Positions 33,701-40,800 of a DNA stretch of 52,086 nucleotides are shown here, one piece after another. The position numbers and the translations under genes were made by a program. Origin of the DNA: JAGXQV01 sp964451375 (GTDB lineage Bacteria > Pseudomonadota > Gammaproteobacteria > Burkholderiales > Sulfuricellaceae). The stretch's first letter is position 1. Every line of letters begins with the position of its first letter. The notes under the pieces are model-generated. The model was not told the DNA's origin, did no database searches, and saw only the letters and a program-made list of their open reading frames with translations. The stretch lies in the NCBI GenBank assembly GCA_964451375.1, contig CAYVIN010000025.1, positions 1 through 52,086 on the forward strand, read 5' to 3'.

Positions 33701-35007
33701 GTGCCGTCGGTGCTCGATGTGACATAGGCGGTAATCGTACATTTGCCGTTAGCGCCGGATTTCGGCCCGGCAGTCGCCCCGGCCAGCTTGATGCTGGTGC
33801 TGCCGTTGCTCAGGGCGACATCGGACGCATCGCTTAACGTTCCGTTGACCGCGCCGGTTCCATCGCAGGTTACGCTGGGATTGGCGGCGGCGCCATTGGC
33901 CATATCGATAATGGTGACGCTGGCCGGGAAATTATCAACCATGCTGGTGATCGGCAGGGTATTGGTGGTGCTGTTATTGGTGACGGTAATCGTCATCAGC
34001 GACGGCTGCCCCGCCGGAATCGGGCTGGTGGCGATACTTTTGGCAACCCCGATGGGAGAATTCACCGTCAGCGCCTGATTAAATGACGGACTGGTCAAGC
34101 CGCGTGTATTGCCGATAGCGCCGGCTCCCAGCGTATTGGTAAAGGCTTGCGAAGTACCGGTAACCGTCGGGACAACAACCTTGGCGGTGAAGGTACAGGA
34201 ACCGCCTGCCGGAATCGTGCCGCCGCTCAGGGTAATCGTGTTCGCTCCCGCCGTTGCGGTTACCGCGCCGCCGCTACAGGTCGTGCCGGCGGTTGGCGTA
34301 GCCGCCACCACCATAGTTCCCGGCAGGGTGTCCACCACGGTGGTCAGGGGGATGGTCGCCCCGGCGTTGGGGTTGGTCAGGGTAATGGTCAGCGTGACCG
34401 GGTCGCCGGCAATCGCAGGCGACGGCGCAAAACTCTTGGAACCGGTCGGGTTTTGCAGGGTATTCACCGACAGGGTGGCGTTGGCGGAAGTATTGTTGAA
34501 TACGTCAACGCCATTTTCCTTGGCGGTATAGCCGCTGGTGACGCCATTCGGGGTGGTCGTCGCGGGAATGGTGGCGATGTGGTTGCCGGCGGTGGTCGAA
34601 GTGACGTTCACCTTGAAGGTACACGAGCCATCCACCGTCCCGTTGCCGGCGGGGATGGTTCCGCCGGTCAGCACCACCGACGAGGTGCCGGAAGTCGCCG
34701 TCACGCCGCTAAAGCCGCAGCCGTTAGTGATCGCGGGAGTGCCGGCAATCGTGATCTGGGCGGGAAAAACCACCGTCGCCTTGGCGCTGGTCAGCGTCAC
34801 CAGAGAGGTATTGGCGATAGTGATAGTGTATTGGGAAACATCGCCTGGATTGATGGTAGCCGCATTGAATTGTTGGTTGATGGTGGTCGTTGCCTGCGCC
34901 GCCATCGCCACCCCGAGCAGCGCCAGCGCCGCCCCCTGCTTCAACAAAGAACGGATTCCAAGCGCTCCCACCCAATATTTCACTTTAATTTCAATGCCGG
35001 CAATCAC
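27733..35007 (-). CDS. Giant surface repeat protein with exosortase H sorting signal
   Basis: 2424 residues. Start is a GTG at 35007 with a strong GGGAGG site. Residues 1-39 are a signal peptide with an AQA cleavage site. Then come about 15 tandem immunoglobulin-like units of 100-165 residues (DUF11/DUF7933 type), each opening with a motif like SKSFTPSSISVGGTSTLTL, with LxDTLPAG in the middle and ending in YTNTI. Most units keep two Cys (GTCTTG and AGGCTI), suggesting one disulphide each. A Pro-rich linker (TPTPKPTDPKPP) precedes two different C-terminal modules, one ending in DTNGDGTITDNVE. The last 29 residues (VPALSPAGLALL, hydrophobic helix, RRR) form the sorting signal. It is probably a fibrous cell-surface or matrix protein, with xrtH downstream in the same operon. 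Confidence 0.88.
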   Translation of the reverse strand: MIAGIEIKVKYWVGALGIRSLLKQGAALALLGVAMAAQATTTINQQFNAATINPGDVSQYTITIANTSLVTLTSAKATVVFPAQITIAGTPAITNGCGFSGVTATSGTSSVVLTGGTIPAGNGTVDGSCTFKVNVTSTTAGNHIATIPATTTPNGVTSGYTAKENGVDVFNNTSANATLSVNTLQNPTGSKSFAPSPAIAGDPVTLTITLTNPNAGATIPLTTVVDTLPGTMVVAATPTAGTTCSGGAVTATAGANTITLSGGTIPAGGSCTFTAKVVVPTVTGTSQAFTNTLGAGAIGNTRGLTSPSFNQALTVNSPIGVAKSIATSPIPAGQPSLMTITVTNNSTTNTLPITSMVDNFPASVTIIDMANGAAANPSVTCDGTGAVNGTLSDASDVALSNGSTSIKLAGATAGPKSGANGKCTITAYVTSSTDGTHTNTVAGNAVVNPTGHNSPSASANLAVNAQLTLSKTVTVQNVAPGQWTQFAVTISNWSGAQVTNVSFLDVLPNAGGTQMLLQDSGDPTLSAGCTGGTWTGTNAAGTSTGAAPVGGTDAGLMWSAGTVAAGTGTTPGTCTVTFKALLPGTAATGLTFTNQIPASDAATIGVWGAGTGPGGVVRNTAASPTPVALNVASVAAVAVTKSFSASSIAQGATSTLTIKIRNRTLASLTAVNLTDTLPAALTLAANPAATNNCGGALQAFPGGNQVILTGGTVATRPNASEYTECTITVKVTGTTVGTHTNTITPANFSSSAGTIPANVTANLVIGTGLSGTKTFSPTSVTSGGVSRVKITVTNGFNAQLTNVSLNDSDFTTGTTGTLKIANPANATTNCAGSPTMIVNPGQQQARLQGATLNAGASCDFSFDVVTSGAGPWVNTVPAGSITSAEGPVSTAAVTGTLTAAAASIGINKSFSPVLVTGGVPSTLQIDVINNSSVAIHNAGFTDTFPTGIEVYLVPNASTDCAGGTVSVVPGDNKVSLSGATLAANGTCHVYLQTTSVKFLNLTNYIPANAISSTEGYTNPLATTASLSTLQGLGVMKGFSPAYIGPGQTTTLKFKLVSTYDPNAVNPLILTGVSFTDTLPAGLVVANVPNGSTDCTGGTVTANAASNLVTLSGVSISPGSTCNVQVDVTAAALGAYNNTIGACSVTTNQGVCNPSSATSTLNVVNQPTINKAFSPTSVNAGVYSTLTVTVTNNSTSTLTGIRLTDTLPSGLAIDSTPTASTTCSNGVVTAVAGSNTLALSGASLGAGLSCTFQARVMANTPATYTNCINISQLANDQNLTNPGQVCTPLTVKPPSSVSKSFNPASIAAAGTSTLIITLGNSTASPITLSSAFVDALPGNTAATGALVVAAAPNIGGTCTTGSVTATAGASSITYASGASIPAGGCTITVDVTTATCGNYTNTIAAGQLSTSAGANQQPAVATLGVCVPAAPTLSKSFTPSSISVGGTSTLTLTLGNPNTGALTVNGDLIDTLPANVVIAANPNIGGTCTTGSVTAVAGGSTVTYANTATIPAGGCTITVDVTSNPGGACGTSGGSYTNTINAGALATTTAGSNPTSTSATLLVNAPQPPTIQESISPNTINPGGTARITYTLGNPNASTINLTSTFTDTLPANVVVANTPNIGGTCVTGSVTAAAAGNTITYANGAAIPAGGCTIMVDVTSGTPGTYANPVAIGDLATSGACSNTAGATATLFVNPLQPPSISKVFSPVSIPVAGTSKLSISLANNNATPATLTADLVDTLPAGLTVATPPNLAIGGGCTAAKVVTPTPGDTTVTYQSGGTIPASSGCTFSVDVTSSTTAVYTNTIAAGALQTSVGNNAVATSSTLTVSSNVTLAKTFTPTEIQPNGVSVLTLTLGNPNTVAATLTAQLTDTLPAGVIIANPVGLSGTCTLGSVSVAAGGFTVVYANGATVPAGGCTIKVNVTAANQGTYTNTVPTGGLQTDRGNNPNPGTSVLTVKIPVDDKPRTYSKPTISKIFNPAEIEPGGTSLLVLTFGNANGTSIALSSTFTDSFPAGMLVATPNGLSTNCPSAVNAAAGGNTLSYSGGAVIPAGGCTVSLNVTVAAAGSYTNTIPACALNTTVGCNVDPATATLTVKTPPVVTPTPKPTDPKPPVSSDCTKSYADVTTSVGMPAQVEAGVAVSVSFSFSNKGNIPATDVTYAGSVSTISGFVCSGATCDFNKSTGSLIISGLPTTLAAGQTAGFTLTYTAPTAGTINVTSSIATKTCQGANAAADSANGSTAIKGNALVNKAPSGSTTTKQTSPTEIQCGTEWANNTNNKTLNVRIKDPIPTGTTYIPGSANCTVSGASTVSKCTYDSASKSVVFEGKIAPDTGKSISAAANGVSITFKSTYRSGANCSDSPARATWDTNGDGTITDNVEAVANGSSTAISNPEVNTSPVPALSPAGLALLVLLMGGLGLWQSRRRIG

Positions 35008-35110
35008 TTTTGACCTCCCGAGTACCTGCTGACGCGCCTGATATTTTTAGCTTGAACAAATTATTCCGGTCGCATGGTACCCATTGCCAAAAACATTATC
35101 TATATTATTT

Positions 35111-35186
35111 TCACTCATATTTTTTCACCAATTCTCACCAAGCCTCACAATTTCATACACACTCACATTAACTCACCAAATATCAC
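35111..35186. repeat. Helically spaced TCAC motifs
   Basis: TCAC starts at 35111, 35125, 35135, 35145, 35163, 35173 and 35183, with a TCAT at 35153. Most spacings are 10 bases, so the motifs lie on one face of the helix. Several are extended to CTCACCAA or CTCACAA. They lie about 105-180 bases upstream of the giant protein start (read GTGA on that strand). This may be an activator or repressor array, but no known consensus is matched. Confidence 0.5.
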
Positions 35187-35269
35187 AATAGAAGTTATCA
35201 AACTATTTTGCAACAATTGCCGATAATTCTAACTTATCAATCATTATCCAATATATTATTTATGTGAAT

Positions 35270-35289
35270 CAGTATGTCATCACATACTG
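35270..35289. promoter_or_regulatory. Perfect dyad, operator-like
   Basis: CAGTATGT and ACATACTG are exact reverse complements separated by CATC. The 20-bp symmetry fits a dimeric regulator site in a divergent promoter region. No regulator is identified. Confidence 0.45.
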
Positions 35290-35584
35290 CATACATAACT
35301 TTATAAAATTAATACGACGATACAGCACCTGTTTAATCAAATTGTAATATTTTTTTGCGGGCTATTTTTTCGGATTCAATAAATAACCCCCTTTGATAAA
35401 CAATTACCAAATTTTTACAATACCCTGAATTACGGATATATTCATTTCATATGCAGAAAACAATTCCCTGCATCGTGAAAGCCTTGCGTGATCACCACGG
35501 CATGACGCCACCCTCCCGCAAATAGGGAAATAGCGGTTTTTCGGGCAAGGATATCTGGCATAATCCCGTTTACTCAAAAGGGAA

Positions 35585-35649
35585 GTCGACCCGCCTCCTC
35601 ACCGGAGGCCGGATGACCGGGACACCGGCCTTTCGGAAGTAGCGGCGAC
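35585..35649 (+). ncRNA. Candidate structured leader RNA, unidentified
   Basis: Complementary segments suggest a closing stem (GTCG 35585-35588 and CCGC 35591-35594 with GCGG 35642-35645 and CGAC 35646-35649) around three small hairpins: CCTCC/GGAGG (35594-35598 with 35604-35608), CCGG/CCGG (35609-35612 with 35617-35620), and CCG/CGG near 35625-35636. It lies 10-20 bases before the sensor start and would cover its ribosome site. It does not match the GEMM, cobalamin or other classes I can recall. This is a manual fold only. Confidence 0.35.
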
Positions 35650-35659
35650 ACAAAAAACC

Positions 35660-37825
35660 GTGACCGATATGAACACTACGCCTGCAACGGAAGAAGCCGG
35701 AGCGCCGCCCGGCAACCGCACCGCCAGCCACATCGCCCGCCTGCTTAATCGCCTCAACTGGCTGGCCCCGCTTATCGTGCTGCTCGCTTCATTAACCGTT
35801 GCGGTCAGCCTGTATTTGCTTCAGGCCCGTCCGCTCGCCGATGCGGTAGCCCTGACCCGCCAGCACAACGCCGCCGAGCAGGTGGTCGCCAAAACAGAAA
35901 ACATGGTCGGGCAAGTCGAGCGCATCCTCCTCACTTTCCACGAGTGGAGCCGCGACGGACTCACCAACCTCGACGATCCCGGCGCATTCAACCGCTTGAT
36001 GATTCCGGTCATTCAGCAGCGCAGCATCGTCAGCAGCATTCATCTGGCCGATGATTCCGGGCGGGAAATCCTGCTCCTCAAAGTCCCCGACGGGTGGAAA
36101 AACCGTATCACCGATGTGCCCAAAAAAGGTAAGCAGCAACATTGGCTGCTGTGGCATGAAGACCGTTCCGCCAAAGGCGACGAATGGAAGGAGCAGGACT
36201 ACGATCCGCGCAAACGGCCCTGGTTCAGCGGCGCGATGGCGACCCCGGAAAGCCAGGTGTACTGGACTGCGCCGTATATTTTCCAATCCACCAAAGACCC
36301 CGGCATCACCGCCTCGCTGCGCTGGACGGACAAAAAAACCGGCCGGCAATTGGTGGTGGCCTTTGATGTGATGTTGACCGATCTGTCGCGCTTCACCACC
36401 CGCCTCACTTTCGGCAATCACGGTCAGGTCGCGTTGCTGACCGCCGACAACAAATTGCTGGGTTTGCCGCATCACGAAAATTTCAACAACGATGAAGCGC
36501 TGAAAAAAGCCCTCCTTCAGGAACCCGGCGAACTCGGCCTGACGGCGCTGGCCGGCGCTTTACGGTTGAACGCTGAAGCGCCCAGCGGTCCCCGCGATAC
36601 GCTGCGTATCCCGGCTCAGGTCGGCGGCGGCGAGGAAGACTGGATCGCCAGCGTTTTCACCCTGCCGGTGCGCAACCAGACCTTCCGCATCGCCACACTG
36701 GCCCCCGAAAGCGATTTCGATGCGGTATCCGGCAAACTCGCCTCTATCCTCAGCGGCTTGATGATCCTCATCTCAATCGCCGCACTGATCGCGGCGCGCG
36801 GCATGGTAGGCGCAGTGCGCAGACCAATCACCGCGCTGATCGACAAAATGCAGGCGGATACCGCGCAAATCGAAAATCAGGCGGCGCGCCGCACCGTGTT
36901 GCGCGACATCACCCAACATTTGCAGCAGGCGTTGACCCCGCGTGAACTCGCCCAAACCCTGCTCTCGGAACTGGCGCCGCGCCTCCATCTGGGGCAAGCG
37001 CTGTTCTGCCTGTGGGACGAAGAGGCCGGGAAATTGCGCGCTACGGTGCGCTACGGCGGCCCCGGCGCAACCCCGGAAACAATACTGGCGGCGGATGTCT
37101 GCCAGGGCAACCTGCTTGCCCAATGCGCCGCCGACCGCCAACCGATACTCATCGACTCCCCCGGCCCGGCTTATTTCCGCGTTCAATCCGGTTTGGGCGA
37201 CTGTCCCCCGGCGGCGATTCTGATTCTGCCGCTGTGTTATGCCGGACGCCTCTTCGCGGTGCTGGAAGTTGCGGGACTCCACGGTTTCAGCGACGACCAC
37301 CGGCAATTGCTGGCGGAACTCGAACCCACCGTGGCGATGAGTCTGGATATCCTGCTGCGCGCCGAAAGCACCGCTGAACTGCTGGCGTCAACCGCCCTCG
37401 CCGAAGAACGCAGCCGCTTGATTCTCAGCTCGGTGGGCGACGGCATCTGGGGCATGGACAGCCACGGCGTAACGACTTTCGTCAACAAGGCTGCGCTGGA
37501 AATGCTGGGCTTCGACGAAACCGACGTAATCGGCAAAAGAATGCACGACCTGGTACACCAGCGTTATCCCGACGGCAGGACATTCCCGCTGGAGCGCTGC
37601 GCGATGTTCCGCACCGGACAGGACGGTCAGCCCCGCACGGTGGACGACGAAGTGTTGTGGCGCAAGGACGGCGTGGCGCTGCCGGTCGAATATTCGACCA
37701 CCGCCATTCATCGTCAGAACGAAGTCATCGGGGTGGTGGTGGTATTCCGCGACATCACCGAACGCCGTTCCCGGGAACGCGCCAGGCGCGATGAACCGGC
37801 GCACCACGCCGGCCCGTCGCTCTAA
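35660..37825 (+). CDS. Membrane sensor with Cache, GAF and PAS domains, no output domain
   Basis: A 721-residue protein: membrane span near residues 34-54, an extracytoplasmic Cache-type domain (about 60-355; includes DPRKRPWFSGA and VYWTAPYIFQSTKDPG, typical of dCache), a second span (about 360-382), a GAF domain (about 430-575) and a PAS domain (about 585-710; ILSSVGDGIWGMDSHG). It ends shortly after FRDITERRSRERAR with no kinase, GGDEF, EAL or HD domain. Start is a GTG at 35660; an ATG at 35669 is equally possible. The next gene, a hybrid kinase, begins 17 bases later, and its GAF domain resembles this one, so this protein may feed that kinase by hetero-oligomerisation, or be truncated. 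Confidence 0.85.
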   Translation: MTDMNTTPATEEAGAPPGNRTASHIARLLNRLNWLAPLIVLLASLTVAVSLYLLQARPLADAVALTRQHNAAEQVVAKTENMVGQVERILLTFHEWSRDGLTNLDDPGAFNRLMIPVIQQRSIVSSIHLADDSGREILLLKVPDGWKNRITDVPKKGKQQHWLLWHEDRSAKGDEWKEQDYDPRKRPWFSGAMATPESQVYWTAPYIFQSTKDPGITASLRWTDKKTGRQLVVAFDVMLTDLSRFTTRLTFGNHGQVALLTADNKLLGLPHHENFNNDEALKKALLQEPGELGLTALAGALRLNAEAPSGPRDTLRIPAQVGGGEEDWIASVFTLPVRNQTFRIATLAPESDFDAVSGKLASILSGLMILISIAALIAARGMVGAVRRPITALIDKMQADTAQIENQAARRTVLRDITQHLQQALTPRELAQTLLSELAPRLHLGQALFCLWDEEAGKLRATVRYGGPGATPETILAADVCQGNLLAQCAADRQPILIDSPGPAYFRVQSGLGDCPPAAILILPLCYAGRLFAVLEVAGLHGFSDDHRQLLAELEPTVAMSLDILLRAESTAELLASTALAEERSRLILSSVGDGIWGMDSHGVTTFVNKAALEMLGFDETDVIGKRMHDLVHQRYPDGRTFPLERCAMFRTGQDGQPRTVDDEVLWRKDGVALPVEYSTTAIHRQNEVIGVVVVFRDITERRSRERARRDEPAHHAGPSL

Positions 37826-37842
37826 TACGGGGAAGCCAAAAC

Positions 37843-40800
37843 ATGTACATCAAACAGGCAAACCGGATCGTTGTTGGCGTCTATCTACTCATGAGCGCGC
37901 TCAATTGCGCGAGTTTTCTGGTATTCGATCACTTTCGCGAGCAGCAGCGGCATACCATCGAGCGCCGCCAAAACGCCGCCAACCAGGCCGACCGCCTGAT
38001 TGCCGGCTCGAAAAGCCTGACCAACAGCGTGAGGATTTTTGCGGCGACCGGCGACGCGCAATTCGAAAAAGCCTACTGGGACGAAGTCAAGGTTCTCAAA
38101 AGCCGCGACAAGGCCGAACTGGCGTTACGCGAAATGGGGCTGACCGCCGAGGAAATCGGCCTCATCGAAAAAGCCAAGGGCAATTCGGACAAACTCATCG
38201 AACTCGAAGAGCAGGCTTTCAAGGAAGGCGCGCAAGGCAATCGCGCCAAGGCCATCAGTCTGGTATTCGGCGAGGACTACCAAAAAGCCCTGAAAAACAT
38301 CTACACCCCGGTGGACGATTTCCGCGAGCGGCTCAACAAACGTCTGGACAAGGAAGTCGGCGAGGCGGCGCACATTGTGGCGCGCAGTTGGCAAATCAGT
38401 CTGGTTCTGGCCGGCGTCAACGTTTTGCTGGTCATCGGCATCCTCGGCTTTTTCTACCGGCGGCGCGTGATTAAACCGCTGACCCGGATGAACGAGGAAG
38501 TCCAGCATCTGCTGAGCGGGCAAAGCGCCGGCCATCTGGCGCTGATTGCGGAAAACTCGGAAATCGGCGAACTGGCGCGTTCCTTCGACGCCTACCGGGA
38601 AATGGCCTTGCAGGTGGTAAACGAACAATGGGTGAAAACCCACCAAGCGCAAATCGCCGCCGAATTGCAAAGCGCCGACAGTTTCAGCGAACTGGCGCAG
38701 CGCCTTCTGTCGAATGCCGCCCCGTTACTGCAAATCGGCCACGGCGTCTTTTACATCCACGACGAAGAACGCCGTTGCCTGCGCCTCCTCACCCATTACG
38801 CCTACCGCGAACGCAAGAGTCTGGCGCAATCGTTCGCCTACGGTGAAGGCCTGGTCGGCCAGTGTGCGCTGGAAAAAGCCCCGATCATCATCACCCGCCC
38901 GCCCCAGGATTACGTGCGTATCGGCGGCAGCCTCGGCGAGGCGACACCCGCCGCCATCATGGTATTGCCGGTGTTAAGCGCCGGACGGGTGCTGGCGGTG
39001 CTCGAAGTCGCCAGCCTGCGCGCCTTCGGGGCGCGGGAACAGGCGCTGCTGGAAGGGCTGTTGACAGTCGCGGCGCTGACCATGGAAATCCTCGAACGCA
39101 ACGTCAAAACCCGGCGGCTCCTCGAAGCCACCCAGGAACAGGCGCAGCGCCTGGAAGAACAGGCGTCCCAACTGGAGATGCAAACCGAAGAACTGGAGGC
39201 CCAGCAACAGGCCATTGCGGAAACCGAAGAATGGTTCCGGGGGATCGTCGCGTCAGCCCCGGACGGACTGCTGGTAAGCGACGAATGGGGCACTATCACT
39301 CTCGCCAACCCACGCGCTGAAGATTTGTTCGGTTATGGGCGCGGCGAACTGGCCGGCTTGAAGATCGAAGCGTTGGTGCCCTCCTCGGCGCGCGCCGGGC
39401 ATCCCGCCCAGCGCAGCCGCTTCATCGCAGAAGGTGTCCCGCGCCGTGAAATGGGCGCCACCGACGCCCAGCTTTTCGGGCTGCGCAAGGACGGCTCGAC
39501 CTTCCCCGTGGAAGTCGGGCTGGCGCGCCTGGCAGCCACCACCAACCGGGGCCTGGGCATTTGCGTATCGGTGCTCGACATCACCGAACGCAAAGCCATG
39601 GAGCAAGCCCTGCGCGACCAGGCCAACTTCCAGCAGGCCTTGGTCAACACCATTCCCTACCCGATTTTCTACAAGGGCGCGGACAGCCGTTTCCTCGGTT
39701 TCAACAGCGCCTACGAGGAAACTTTCGGGATATCCCGCACCACCCTAATCGGCAAACGGGTGATGGATCTCGACTACCTGCCGGAAGCCGACCGCATCGC
39801 CTATCAGCAGGAAGACGAGGAAATCATCGCGAGCGGCGGCACACTGCGCAAGGAAATGCCGATTCCCTTCGCCGACGGGGCGATTCACCAGACGCTTTAT
39901 TTCATTTCCGGATTCCGCATGGCGGACGGCTCGCCGGGCGGGCTGGTCGGCACCTTCGTTGACATCAGCGAACAAAAGGAAGCCGAAAAAGCCCTGCAAC
40001 AGGCCAAACAACTGGCCGAAGACGCCGCGAAAACCAAAAGCGACTTCCTCGCCAACATGAGCCACGAAATCCGCACCCCGATGAACGCTGTGATCGGCAT
40101 GTCGCACCTTGCGCTCAAAACCGACCTCAATCCCCGCCAGCGCGACTATTTGCGCAAGATTCAGCAATCCGGCCAGCACCTGCTGGGGATCATCAACGAC
40201 ATTCTGGATTTCTCGAAAATCGAAGCGGGCAAACTCAGCGTCGAACGCACCGACTTCGACCTGGAAAAAGTGCTGGAAAACGTATCCAACCTGATCGGCG
40301 AAAAAACCGGCGCAAAAGGTCTGGAACTGATTTTCAACGTCGCACCCGACGTGCCCGGCGCGTTGATCGGCGACCCGTTGCGGCTCGGCCAGATCCTCGT
40401 CAACTACAGCAACAATGCGGTGAAGTTCACCGATTCCGGGGAAATCTGCATCAACGTCACCAAGCAGGAGGACAACGACACGGAAGTCCTGCTGCGCTTC
40501 GGGGTGCGCGACACCGGAATCGGGCTTACCGAAGAACAGATGGGCCGCCTGTTCCAGAGTTTTTCCCAGGCCGACGCCTCGACCACCCGCAAATACGGCG
40601 GCACCGGGCTGGGACTGGCGATTTCCAAGAATCTCGCCGAACTGATGGGCGGCGCGGTGGGCGTCGAATCGGAAGTCGGCAAAGGCTCCACCTTCTGGTT
40701 CACCGCCCGTCTCGGCAAGGGTGCGCAACGGGCGCGCCGCCTCGTTCCCAGCCCCGACCTGCGGGGACGCCGTATGTTGGTGGTGGATGACAACGAAAAC

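Larger units (their letters stand above)
35008..35659. promoter_or_regulatory. AT-rich divergent regulatory region (652 bp)
   Basis: The longest gene-free stretch in the window, between the giant protein (minus) and the Cache-GAF-PAS sensor operon (plus). From about 35040 to 35460 it is far richer in A and T than its surroundings. It holds a row of TCAC motifs, a perfect 8-bp dyad and, at the right end, a GC-rich foldable leader, each listed separately. A loose minus-strand promoter is conceivable (TTGGCA at 35085-35090 and AATAAT at 35060-35065, spacing 19). No open frame of interest is seen. The composition suggests binding by nucleoid proteins such as H-NS/MvaT types. Confidence 0.6.

Noticed and set aside
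35111..35186. CRISPR-like array
   Set aside because: The repeated unit is only 4-8 bases with 10-base period; no repeat-spacer structure or cas genes.
35585..35649. GEMM riboswitch before the sensor operon
   Set aside because: It lacks the GGACGCAAA core and the GAAA tetraloop; left as an unclassified leader.
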